From contig JASLBU010000150.1 in assembly GCA_030146365.1 (NCBI GenBank), positions 1 through 12,729 on the forward strand: DNA of 12,729 bases, given 5' to 3'. The notes under the pieces are model-generated. The model was not told the DNA's origin. It made no database searches and was given only the letters and a program-made list of their open reading frames with translations. Shown in pieces: positions 6,089 to 12,513 of this stretch; the first letter of the stretch is position 1, and the number at the start of each line of letters is the position of its first letter. Source of the DNA: Candidatus Limnocylindria bacterium. Lineage in GTDB: Bacteria; Chloroflexota; Limnocylindria; QHBO01. Made by a program: the position numbers and the translations under genes.

Positions 6089-7276
6089 GTGACCCAGCCG
6101 GACCGCGCGGATGTCGTGATCGTCGGGGGAGCCATCGTCGGGTCGGCGGTCGCGGCGTTCCTCGCGTCGCACCCGGGCTTCGACGGGCGGATCGTCGTCA
6201 TCGAACGCGATCCGACGTTCCGCACGGCATCGACCACGCTGTCCGCAGCGAGCATCCGACTGCAGTTCAGCACGCCGCTCAACATCGAGATCAGCCGCTT
6301 CGGCCTCGAGGTGGTGCGCCACCCGCAGCAGTACCTCGCGGTTGACGGCGAGGCACCCGACGTCGACTTCATCGAGGCCGGCTACCTGTTCCTCGCCACC
6401 ACCGCCGGCCTGCCGGTGCTGGAGGCGAACCATGCGGTCCAGCGCGCGCACGATGTGCCGGTGGCCCTGCTCTCGCCCGCCGAACTGGGGGCGAGGTTCG
6501 ACTGGATTCGAACCGACGACCTCGCCGGTGCGTCGTTGGGGCTGGCCGACGAAGGATGGTTCGACGCGTACGCGCTGCTCCAGGCCTTCCGGCGCCGGGC
6601 CCGCTCGTTGGGCGTCGAAGAACGTCGCGGCGAAGTCGTCGGCTTCGATCGCATCGACGGCAGGATCGAGCGCGTGCGGCTCGCCGATGGGACGGCCATC
6701 CAGGCCGACTGGGTGGTGAATGCCGCCGGCCCGCGCGCCGCCGACGTCGCCCTGCTCGCGGGAGTTGACCTGCCCGTGCGGCCGCGCAAGCGCCTCGTCT
6801 TTCACGTCGAGGCGCCGGTCCACCTCGGCCCCGCGCCCCTCACCATCGACCCGTCGGGCGTCTACTTCCGGCCCGAGGGACCGTCGTACCTCACCGGCTT
6901 CTCACCGCATGGCACGGACGCCGACCCGGACACCCTGGACCTCGATGTGGACCGTTCGCGCTTCGAGTCCTTCGTCTGGCCCGTCCTCGCGCACCGCGTG
7001 CCTGCCTTCGACGAGCTCCGGCTGCTGGACGCGTGGGCCGGGCACTACGAGATGAACACGATCGACCACAACGCCATCGTCGGCCCGCATCCGGAGGTCA
7101 CGAACCTGCTGCTCGCCAACGGCTTCTCCGGCCACGGGCTGCAGCAGGCGCCGGCCGTCGGCCGCGGCATCGCCGAGTGGATCGCCACCGGCCGCTACGA
7201 GACGATCGACCTGTCGCCGCTCGCCTACGACCGCTTCGCACGGGGCGAGCCCATCCTCGAGCTGAACGTGATCTAG
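6089..7276 (+). CDS. FAD-dependent oxidoreductase, DAO/FOXRED1-like
   Basis: A 395-residue cytoplasmic flavoprotein of the DAO superfamily. The dinucleotide-binding strand-loop-helix is VVIVGGAIVGSAVAAFLA (9-26), in which the second Gly of GxGxxG is Ala15. GGAIVG or GGAIIG variants are common in the FOXRED1-like and amino-acid-deaminase-like branch, so this is not a defect. The acidic end of the Rossmann strand is seen as VVIERD. Family segments further on are the STTLSAASIRLQFSTP FAD-contacting region, WVVNAAGPRAADVA and, near the C-terminus, NGFSGHGLQQAPAVGRGIAEW. It is divergently paired with another DAO-family gene, and the two share only distant similarity. The start is GTG at 6089, supported by TAGCAT 7 bases upstream. 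An amine or amino-acid oxidase/dehydrogenase role is inferred; substrate unknown. Confidence 0.87.
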   Translation: MTQPDRADVVIVGGAIVGSAVAAFLASHPGFDGRIVVIERDPTFRTASTTLSAASIRLQFSTPLNIEISRFGLEVVRHPQQYLAVDGEAPDVDFIEAGYLFLATTAGLPVLEANHAVQRAHDVPVALLSPAELGARFDWIRTDDLAGASLGLADEGWFDAYALLQAFRRRARSLGVEERRGEVVGFDRIDGRIERVRLADGTAIQADWVVNAAGPRAADVALLAGVDLPVRPRKRLVFHVEAPVHLGPAPLTIDPSGVYFRPEGPSYLTGFSPHGTDADPDTLDLDVDRSRFESFVWPVLAHRVPAFDELRLLDAWAGHYEMNTIDHNAIVGPHPEVTNLLLANGFSGHGLQQAPAVGRGIAEWIATGRYETIDLSPLAYDRFARGEPILELNVI

Positions 7277-7287
7277 CTCCGCAACGG

Positions 7288-7302
7288 CCTCGGCGGACGA
7301 GG
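7288..7302. terminator. Short hairpin between convergent FAD and Rieske genes
   Basis: CCTCG (7288-7292) and CGAGG (7298-7302) can pair around a 5-base loop in the 30-base gap between the two convergent stops. It is short and lacks a U run in either direction, so it is only a candidate bidirectional terminator. Confidence 0.2.
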
Positions 7303-7306
7303 AAGG

Positions 7307-7924
7307 TCAGGCGCAGCCCACGTCCTGTGGATGCGGGTCGAGGAACGTCACCGTCCCCTCGGGCGCGCCGCGAATGATCTCGCGCGTGTCGATCACGATC
7401 GTGCCGTCTTCCTCCATCTCCACCGCGAACCGGTCCATGCCGCGCGCGGCCGGCCCGCGCTCGAGCTTCTCGCCGAGGATGTTGTACGTGCTGCCGTGAC
7501 AGCGGCACTCGAAGCGGTTCCGCTCCTCGCACAGTGTCGGGACCATGCATCCGAGGTGCGGGCACTTGCGCCACAGCGCCAGCATGTCGCCCGCCGATGG
7601 CCTGGCTGACGGTGCCCGTTCGCCAGCGCCGCTCGCCAGCGCACGTGCGGCCGGCACGTTGACGAGGAAACTGCTGGCGCTCGCGACGTGGTGCGGGTAT
7701 CCATCCGCGAACTGCGGGGTGGCGGCCAGCACGTCGGCCACGGTCCCGATCCTGAGCCGGGCGCCGAGACCCTCGGTGAGATTCGGCCACAGGAACGCGA
7801 GCGACCCACCCGCGAACTCCAGCGACAGAAGGCCCACGCCGGCCCCCAGCATGCGGCGCATGAACGATCGACGGCTGTACTCGCGCTCGACGGAGATCGG
7901 CAACCTCCCCGGGGCTGGTTCCAT
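7307..7924 (-). CDS. Tat-exported Rieske [2Fe-2S] protein, bc1 type
   Basis: A 205-residue membrane-anchored iron-sulfur protein that should carry electrons on the outer face of the membrane, as the Rieske subunit of a quinol:cytochrome c (or plastocyanin) oxidoreductase does. The N-terminus has a twin-arginine motif, SRRSFM (17-22), followed by a hydrophobic stretch (about 27-46) that would remain as the membrane anchor. The cluster site is complete: box 1 CPHLGC with Cys121 and His123 as ligands, box 2 CRCHGS with Cys140 and His143. Cys126 and Cys142 form the disulfide that marks high-potential Rieske proteins. The two boxes are 13 residues apart. The start ATG at 7924 is backed by GGAGG 6 bases upstream. 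It is last in the minus-strand gene string, 44 bases after the patatin stop. No cytochrome b or c gene is nearby, so its partner is unknown; a stand-alone Rieske role is an alternative. Confidence 0.9.
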   Translation of the reverse strand: MEPAPGRLPISVEREYSRRSFMRRMLGAGVGLLSLEFAGGSLAFLWPNLTEGLGARLRIGTVADVLAATPQFADGYPHHVASASSFLVNVPAARALASGAGERAPSARPSAGDMLALWRKCPHLGCMVPTLCEERNRFECRCHGSTYNILGEKLERGPAARGMDRFAVEMEEDGTIVIDTREIIRGAPEGTVTFLDPHPQDVGCA

Positions 7925-7930
7925 CAGGCG

Positions 7931-7935
7931 CCTCC
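7931..7935 (-). promoter_or_regulatory. Shine-Dalgarno site of the Rieske gene
   Basis: GGAGG on the minus strand (7935 down to 7931) stands 6 bases before the ATG at 7924. This is the strongest SD in the window and fixes the Rieske start. Confidence 0.7.
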
Positions 7936-7968
7936 GCGGCCGGGCGGACTAGGGGCAACCGTCCCGCC

Positions 7969-8937
7969 TCACCCGGGAATCGGCTGCAAGTACTCCCGTG
8001 GGTGGGTGGAGGCGTCCGTGACCCGGAAGCGCTCGTCCACACCGGCCAGGATGCCGGGCCAATCGACCTCCGCCGCAAGGCGGTCACCGAGCAGACGGAG
8101 CTCCCCGGCCGCGCGCACCGCATCGAGCGGGATGTCGCGCGGCAGCGCGACGTCGATGCGATAGAACGGCGTCCGGGGCCAGTGGCGATGAACCAGCTCC
8201 GTCTGCTGCTCGGCGGGAGAGCGAAGCAGCTCCGAGAGCAGCCAACCGAGCCAGCTCCACAGCCACGTCGGACGCGCGCGTTCCAGGTGCCGGCCGGTAC
8301 CGAGGCTCACCACCAGCGTCTCCTCCGGCCGGTAGGCAATGGTGTAGTGGAAGGCCTCCACGCATGCCTGGTAGACCGGGTTGCCGGCGACGCCGATGCC
8401 CCCGTCGATCAGCTCGCCGATCCCGGGCACCGGCCACGGATCGAAGTACGTCGGCGCCGCGGCCGATGCCGTCACCGCATCGGCCAGCAGGACCGACCCC
8501 GCGCGGCTGGAGTTGGCCGGGCGGTCCCGCACGAAGTACCACGGCATCCCGTCTGTCAGCCGCTTGGCGGTGATCAGCAGGTCGATCGGCGCATCATTGA
8601 GGCGCCAGTCGCCCGCCTCGGTCCCGAGCTCCTGGCGGATGAGCGCGTGGAGCGCGGTCACGTCGTACATCCGGCCGGTGACGATCCGGCGAAGGGTCGA
8701 GAGAACCGGGATCCGACGCAGCACCTCGTCGGAGCGCCCGGCGTAGAGCTCGACCAGCCGATCGGCAGGGATGGCGGCCGCGATGGCGGCGGCAATCACC
8801 GCCCCGGTCGACGTGCCGGCGACGAAGTCGAACGACTCGCGCACGGGGCGACCGGTGGCCCGCTCGAGGCTCGCCAGCATCACGGCCGGGATGATCCCCC
8901 GGATGCCCCCGCCGTCGATGGCCAGGATGCGTCTCAT
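7969..8937 (-). CDS. Patatin-like phospholipase
   Basis: A 322-residue lipid acyl hydrolase of the patatin family with the full Ser-Asp dyad machinery. The oxyanion loop is DGGGIRG (8-14), the nucleophile elbow GTSTG puts Ser43 as nucleophile, and the catalytic Asp178 sits in IDGG. The family block DAVTASAAAPTYFDP is at 153-167. There is no signal peptide or transmembrane helix, so it is cytoplasmic or peripherally bound, probably acting on membrane phospholipids or storage lipids. The start at ATG 8937 is chosen because the conserved fold begins at once (MRRILAIDGGG); an AGGA lies 7 bases upstream, and an upstream ATG at 9066 would run into the preceding gene. It follows the MFS gene by 43 bases and precedes the Rieske gene by 44, consistent with one operon. 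No nucleotide cyclase is nearby, so a CBASS effector role is not supported. Confidence 0.9.
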   Translation of the reverse strand: MRRILAIDGGGIRGIIPAVMLASLERATGRPVRESFDFVAGTSTGAVIAAAIAAAIPADRLVELYAGRSDEVLRRIPVLSTLRRIVTGRMYDVTALHALIRQELGTEAGDWRLNDAPIDLLITAKRLTDGMPWYFVRDRPANSSRAGSVLLADAVTASAAAPTYFDPWPVPGIGELIDGGIGVAGNPVYQACVEAFHYTIAYRPEETLVVSLGTGRHLERARPTWLWSWLGWLLSELLRSPAEQQTELVHRHWPRTPFYRIDVALPRDIPLDAVRAAGELRLLGDRLAAEVDWPGILAGVDERFRVTDASTHPREYLQPIPG

Positions 8938-8980
8938 GGCCCCATCCTGCCCGCTCGTCGCGACACCAGCGGTCGCGCCA

Positions 8981-10399
8981 TCAACCCTGGCCGGCGACCG
9001 CGCTCGCCACGGCGGAATCGGCAGCCGAGCCGCGGCGCGCCGGCCCCCGTGGGATGCGGGTCGCAATCAGGACACCCGTCACCGCCATCACGGCCATGAC
9101 ACCGTTCACGATTGCCAGTGCGACCGGCAGCTCGAGCCTTCCGGCATCTGCCTGGGCGACGACGGCGCCGCCGATCCCCGCACCGAACGCGGTCCCGAGC
9201 GTGAACATCAGCTGCAGAGCCGCGGAACTCACGCCCTCCTCCCCGGCCGCCGCGGTCTCCAGGATCAGCAGGGCAAGCATCGAATACGCGAGCCCCATGC
9301 CCAGTCCGGCGATCCCCCAGCCGATGGCGGCGACGAACACGGGAGCCACCGGCAGCAGCACGAGCGTGGTGACGGCCACCCCGCCCGCGATCAGCGACGC
9401 GCCGGCGACGACCAGCGTTCGCCGCATTCCGGCCGCGGCGGCACGCGCCTGCAGCCAGGATCCCGCAGCCCAGGTGACGGCCGCGGCCGACAGCGCGAGT
9501 CCGCCGAGCGTGACGCTGCCGCCGCGAACCTCCACCACCGTCAGCGGCACGTAGGCCTCGGTGCCGAAGAACGCGAAGGCGATCGCGAACACGGCGACGA
9601 CCACCGACGGTCGGCCGCGCGCCAGGCGCAGGCTGCCGGCCGGCAGCAGGTGCCGCAGCGAACGCACCGCCAGCCAGCCGCCCAGTGCAGCCGCGGCGAT
9701 CGACAGGAGCGGCGCGCCGAGGGACAGTGCGGCCAGGAGGAGCGTGGATCCGGTCGCCAGCTGCACGGCGTCCAGTGCCCGCCGGCGGTCTCCCCGTGGT
9801 GCGTCACCCACTCTTGCGACCGGTCCCAGGCGCGAGAGCTGCGGCCAGACCGCCGCGCCCATCAGCAGCACGGGCGCCACGATGCCCAGGAAGACCCAAC
9901 GCCAGCCGATCGCATCGGTGACGAGGCCGGCGAGGGCGGGGCCGACGAGTCCGGGGACGACCCAGGCGCTGGAGACGAGCGCGATCATCTTCGGGCGCGC
10001 TGACGCGTCGTAGGCGCGGGCAATGACGGCGTACACCACCGAGCCGATGGCCCCGGACCCGAATCCCTGGATCCCTCTGCCCAGGATCACCTGGGGCATG
10101 CCGGTCGCCAGCCCGGAGACCACCATGCCGCCGGCGAAGAGCACGACGCCGATGACGAGCGCGCGGCCAGGCCCGCGACGGTCGGCATCGGCGCCCGCCA
10201 GCGTGATGCCCACGATGTTGGTGAGCCAGAACGCGCTGAACGCCCAGCCGTAGAGGTCTAGGCCGCCCAGGTCGCCGACCATGGCCGGCAGCACCGTCGG
10301 GACCGCCATGCCCTCGAAGGCGCCGGCCGTGACGAGACCGATCAGCCCCGAGGTGAGGAGGCGACGGTCTGGCGACCAGGCCCCGCCTCCGGGGATCAC
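8981..10399 (-). CDS. MFS transporter, multidrug-efflux (DHA2/EmrB-like) type
   Basis: A 472-residue polytopic inner-membrane transporter. The length and number of hydrophobic segments fit the 14-helix drug:H+ antiporter family better than 12-helix carriers. Visible signatures are the motif A loop near 69-81 (GADADRRGPGRAL, with DRRG at 73-76), Arg108 in GRGIQGFGSG (motif B region) and the antiporter motif C PGLVGPALAG at 149-158, followed by WRWVF (166-170). Motif C is typical of exporters rather than importers. The start codon is GTG at 10399, which overlaps the TGA of the phosphofructokinase gene as GTGA, so translation is probably coupled. The compound exported is unknown. Presence behind a glycolytic gene does not show that it handles sugars. 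Confidence 0.88.
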   Translation of the reverse strand: MIPGGGAWSPDRRLLTSGLIGLVTAGAFEGMAVPTVLPAMVGDLGGLDLYGWAFSAFWLTNIVGITLAGADADRRGPGRALVIGVVLFAGGMVVSGLATGMPQVILGRGIQGFGSGAIGSVVYAVIARAYDASARPKMIALVSSAWVVPGLVGPALAGLVTDAIGWRWVFLGIVAPVLLMGAAVWPQLSRLGPVARVGDAPRGDRRRALDAVQLATGSTLLLAALSLGAPLLSIAAAALGGWLAVRSLRHLLPAGSLRLARGRPSVVVAVFAIAFAFFGTEAYVPLTVVEVRGGSVTLGGLALSAAAVTWAAGSWLQARAAAAGMRRTLVVAGASLIAGGVAVTTLVLLPVAPVFVAAIGWGIAGLGMGLAYSMLALLILETAAAGEEGVSSAALQLMFTLGTAFGAGIGGAVVAQADAGRLELPVALAIVNGVMAVMAVTGVLIATRIPRGPARRGSAADSAVASAVAGQG

Positions 10400-11571
10400 T
10401 CCGTGACCGCCCGCCCCAGCAGCAGCGGCGCGTTCATCTTCGCCTCGTAGCGGGGGCGGAACCGCTCGAGGTTGTACATCGACTCGACGTCGAGCTGTCG
10501 GGCTCCCAGCGACCGCTCCGGGAGCGGGGCATGCGCGTAGTTGCCGTCGCGAACCGCGACCATGCGGCCCATGACGCCATCGGCCAGCAGGTCAACCGCG
10601 ATGTTCGCGAACGTGATCGCCACCAGCTGGTCGAGCGCGTCGGGGTCGCCGGAGCGCAGGTCGTAGGTGAGATCGCTGTGCACGGTCTCGATCCCGGTGC
10701 GGCGTTTCAGCTCCTCCGCCAGCGTCTCGCCCACATCGGCCTTGTGGCGATGCCCGTACGCGTCGGCGTCACCGACCTCGGTGATCTCGCCCCCGGTCCA
10801 GATGGCCCCCTCGCTGGCAATGACGAACGAATAGTTCGAGGGGTTCAGGCGCCAGTCATCGGCCAGCACCTCCGCCAGCGCATCGAGGTCGAACGGCGCC
10901 TCCGGGATGACGCAGCGAGCGCTGGTCACGTAGGCGGCGTACCACGCCGTGTACCCCGCGTTGCGACCGAAGATGCGGAAGACGCCGATGCGCTCGTGGC
11001 TGCCGAGCGTCGTCCGCTGGCGGTTGATGAGCTCCTTCGCCCGGGTGACCGCGGTCGAGAAGCCGATGCAGTACTCGGTGCCCTGGACGTCGTTGTCCAT
11101 CGTCTTCGGAATCGCGATGACCGGGAACCCCTCGCGGCCCAGCCGCGCCGCGTAGCTCAGCGTGTCGTCCCCACCGATCGCCACCAGCGCCTCGACGCCC
11201 AGCCGCTCGAGGTTGTCCAGGACCAGCGGCGTGAGATCGTAGCGGCCGTCCGCGCTCGCCATGGAGCCGATGGCTGCCTCGTCGATCGCCTCGGGGAGCG
11301 CGGCGCGTGACATGGAGGACGGGTTCGTACGCGAGGTGTGGAGGGTCGTGCCGCCCGTTCGGTCGATCGCCCGAGTCGAGACGCGGTCGAGCATGCGCAG
11401 GTACCCACCGCCGTCGTCGCGCGAGGGATCCACGTGAGTGAGTCCCTTCCAGCCGCGGCGGATGCCGAGCGTCTCCCAGCCGACCTCGCTCGACCGGTAC
11501 ACGACGCTCTTGATGACCGAATTGAGGCCCGGGACGTCGCCGCCACCGGTCAGGATGCCGATGCGTTTCAT
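10396..11571 (-). CDS. 6-phosphofructokinase, probably PPi-dependent
   Basis: A 391-residue cytoplasmic glycolytic enzyme that phosphorylates fructose 6-phosphate. It opens with the phosphoryl-donor loop MKRIGILTGGGDVPGLN. The donor-specificity positions are decisive: GGDD at 133-136 has Asp136 where ATP-dependent enzymes have Gly (E. coli Gly104), and PKTMDND at 155-161 has Lys156 where they have Gly (E. coli Gly124). Asp plus Lys is the established signature of pyrophosphate-dependent enzymes and makes the reaction reversible. Catalytic Asp159, substrate Arg194 (SHERI) and FGRNAG (201-206) are in place. The start is ATG 11571, where the fold begins; the reading frame is open further upstream but has no suitable homologous sequence there. 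It heads a minus-strand string of four genes and is divergent from a small Cys-rich gene. No SD is seen. ATP use cannot be excluded without assay. Confidence 0.9.
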   Translation of the reverse strand: MKRIGILTGGGDVPGLNSVIKSVVYRSSEVGWETLGIRRGWKGLTHVDPSRDDGGGYLRMLDRVSTRAIDRTGGTTLHTSRTNPSSMSRAALPEAIDEAAIGSMASADGRYDLTPLVLDNLERLGVEALVAIGGDDTLSYAARLGREGFPVIAIPKTMDNDVQGTEYCIGFSTAVTRAKELINRQRTTLGSHERIGVFRIFGRNAGYTAWYAAYVTSARCVIPEAPFDLDALAEVLADDWRLNPSNYSFVIASEGAIWTGGEITEVGDADAYGHRHKADVGETLAEELKRRTGIETVHSDLTYDLRSGDPDALDQLVAITFANIAVDLLADGVMGRMVAVRDGNYAHAPLPERSLGARQLDVESMYNLERFRPRYEAKMNAPLLLGRAVTE

Positions 11572-11606
11572 GGGTGCGGAACCATGCTGCCAGATCGCCG
11601 GGCGGT

Positions 11607-11635
11607 TTGTGGAATGGCGCCATTTCTGGCAGAAT
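11607..11635 (+). promoter_or_regulatory. Sigma70-like promoter for the small zinc-protein gene
   Basis: TTGTGG at 11607-11612 and CAGAAT at 11630-11635 are separated by exactly 17 bases. CAGAAT matches 4 of 6 of TATAAT and TTGTGG matches the TTG core of the -35. Transcription would start near 11642, leaving a leader of about 20 bases with GGAG at 11650-11653, nine bases before the GTG at 11663. Confidence 0.4.
11613..11634. other. Operator-like palindromes in the divergent promoter region
   Basis: AATGGCGCCATT (11613-11624) is a perfect 12-bp palindrome that fills the first part of the 17-bp promoter spacer. TTCTGGCAGAA (11624-11634) is a second, odd-centred palindrome with 5-bp arms that overlaps the -10 hexamer. 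Both lie between the divergent phosphofructokinase and zinc-protein genes, where a dimeric repressor could control one or both. No known regulator site is recognised. Confidence 0.4.
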
Positions 11636-11662
11636 CGGGTTCCGCAAACGGAGTCCCGCCCT

Positions 11663-11854
11663 GTGTCATCGAGCCCTACACGCCAGCGCAAGTACGTGAC
11701 GTGGCGCCTCCCGGACCGCCACTTCAGCAAGGTCCATCTCGTCGGCGAGCCCGGCCTCACGGTCTGCGGCCGAGCGCTCCCGCGCGCCACCGGTCAGCCG
11801 AAGGCGCCGATCCCCGACTCCGAGATGTGCCCGGACTGCGACGCCCAGGGCTGA
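11663..11854 (+). CDS. Small Cys/His protein, putative zinc-binding, unknown function
   Basis: A 63-residue protein. Its first ten residues are basic and polar, followed by YVTWRLPDRHFSKVHLV (11-27), then Cys35-Gly36 and, at the end, Cys56-Pro-Asp-Cys59. His25 or His20 together with the three cysteines could hold one zinc ion as in a small zinc ribbon or knuckle. The pattern 'VHL..G.T.CG ... CP.C' is familiar from short uncharacterised proteins of high-GC bacteria, but I cannot name the family. The start is GTG 11663, with GGAG 9 bases upstream; no ATG is available in frame between the promoter candidate and the conserved region. The stop is 12 bases before the polynucleotide-kinase ORF, so co-transcription is likely unless the hairpin at 11878-11906 interrupts it. 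RNA or DNA binding is possible but unproven. Confidence 0.6.
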   Translation: MSSSPTRQRKYVTWRLPDRHFSKVHLVGEPGLTVCGRALPRATGQPKAPIPDSEMCPDCDAQG

Positions 11855-11866
11855 CTCCTCCGTTCC

Positions 11867-12424
11867 ATGGCCACGCCACCGACCGCCGCTGATCCCGGCG
11901 GTCGGTCCGTTTCTCTCACCATCCCGGCCGACGCCATGGTCCTCCTGGTCGGCGTGGCGGCCAGCGGCAAGTCGACGTTCGCCGGCCGCCACTTCGGGCC
12001 GACCGAGATCCTGTCCTCGGACGCCTTGCGGGCCGCCATCAGCGACGACCCGCACGCCCAGGGCGCCACCGACGACGCGTTCGACCTCCTCCACCGCATC
12101 CTCGCCATGCGGCTGCGACGCGGCCGTCTGACGGTGGTCGACGCCACGAACGTCGAGAGCTGGGCGCGAGCCGAGCTCCTCGCGGTGGCGCACCGTCACC
12201 GGCGCCCGGCGGTTGCCATCGTCCTGGATGTGTCTCTGCAGCTCGCAACGGAACGAAACGCGCGCCGGCCGCCTCCGCATCCGCCGCCGGCCGCGATCCG
12301 CCGCCAGCACCGCTGGCTCGTGGAGTCCCTCCCCGGGCTCTCGGACGAGGGCTACGCGGTGGTCCACCATCTGCGCTCAGCCGCCGAGATCGACGCGGCC
12401 CGCGTCCGGCGGGTGCCCCACTGA
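11867..12424 (+). CDS. Stand-alone polynucleotide-kinase domain protein (Pnkp kinase-like)
   Basis: A 185-residue P-loop kinase resembling the N-terminal 5'-OH polynucleotide kinase domain of bacterial Pnkp RNA-repair proteins. It shows the Walker A GVAASGKST (29-37) after a LTIP strand, the catalytic Asp52 in SSDALR (50-55), the block DDAFDLLHRILAMRLRRGRL (69-88), VVDATN (90-95) and the Arg-rich lid LATERNARRP (126-135). Pnkp proteins continue into a phosphatase and then an adenylyltransferase; here the chain stops after the kinase, and neither domain is encoded in the 305 bases that remain. It would be expected to move the gamma-phosphate of ATP to a 5'-OH nucleic acid end or a small molecule. 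The ATG at 11867 has a pyrimidine-rich leader and no SD. Its first codons hold a strong hairpin, but a later start would lose the conserved LTIP strand. Confidence 0.82.
   Translation: MATPPTAADPGGRSVSLTIPADAMVLLVGVAASGKSTFAGRHFGPTEILSSDALRAAISDDPHAQGATDDAFDLLHRILAMRLRRGRLTVVDATNVESWARAELLAVAHRHRRPAVAIVLDVSLQLATERNARRPPPHPPPAAIRRQHRWLVESLPGLSDEGYAVVHHLRSAAEIDAARVRRVPH
11878..11906 (+). terminator. Strong hairpin with T/C-rich tail inside the 5' end of the kinase ORF
   Basis: ACCGACCGCCG (11878-11888) and CGGCGGTCGGT (11896-11906) form a perfect 11-bp stem with a 7-base loop (CTGATCC). The next bases are CCGTTTCTCTC. In form it is the most terminator-like hairpin in the window. It lies 23 bases after the zinc-protein stop, yet inside codons 4-14 of the kinase ORF, so it could act as an attenuator for the kinase or as a structure that limits its translation. 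Confidence 0.5.
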
Positions 12425-12435
12425 ACGTTCGCGGC

Positions 12436-12513
12436 ATGACGGCCGCCGCCCCCTTCGGCGACAACGTTCCCCTGTCGCGCATCGTCGCCGGCGGGATGCG
12501 CCGTTGGGCATGA
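12436..12513 (+). pseudogene. Truncated aldo/keto reductase N-terminus (remnant)
   Basis: A 25-residue frame starting at ATG 12436, 11 bases after the kinase stop, reads MTAAAPFGDNVPLSRIVAGG and ends MRRWA before TGA 12511-12513. The segment PLSRIVAGGMRRW looks like the first beta-strand of YdhF-type aldo/keto reductases, which open with a similar 'S R x V x G x W R L x x W' pattern. No frame after the TGA continues with the expected helix and TTxDxADIYG strand, so this would be a deletion remnant rather than a simple frameshift. The match is short, and an unrelated mini-ORF is possible. Confidence 0.3.

Noticed and set aside
7925..7968. Imperfect GC-rich hairpin between the patatin and Rieske genes
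   Set aside because: The possible stem needs a bulge and has no U run. The segment is better explained as a leader containing the GGAGG ribosome-binding site.
7969..8937. Patatin as a CBASS (CapV-like) defence effector
   Set aside because: The catalytic motifs would fit, but no CD-NTase, Cap2/Cap3 or other defence gene lies nearby. The neighbours are an MFS exporter and a Rieske protein.
8771..10003. Plus-strand 410-residue frame opposite the MFS exporter
   Set aside because: It is a compositional shadow full of Arg, Gly, Gln and His, with no recognisable fold. The opposite strand encodes a clear transporter.
11867..12424. Kinase ORF as a gluconate or shikimate kinase-like protein
   Set aside because: The order LTIP strand, GVAASGKST, SSDALR, long helix block, VVDATN and Arg-rich lid matches the Pnkp kinase domain more closely than small-molecule kinases, although substrate is untested.
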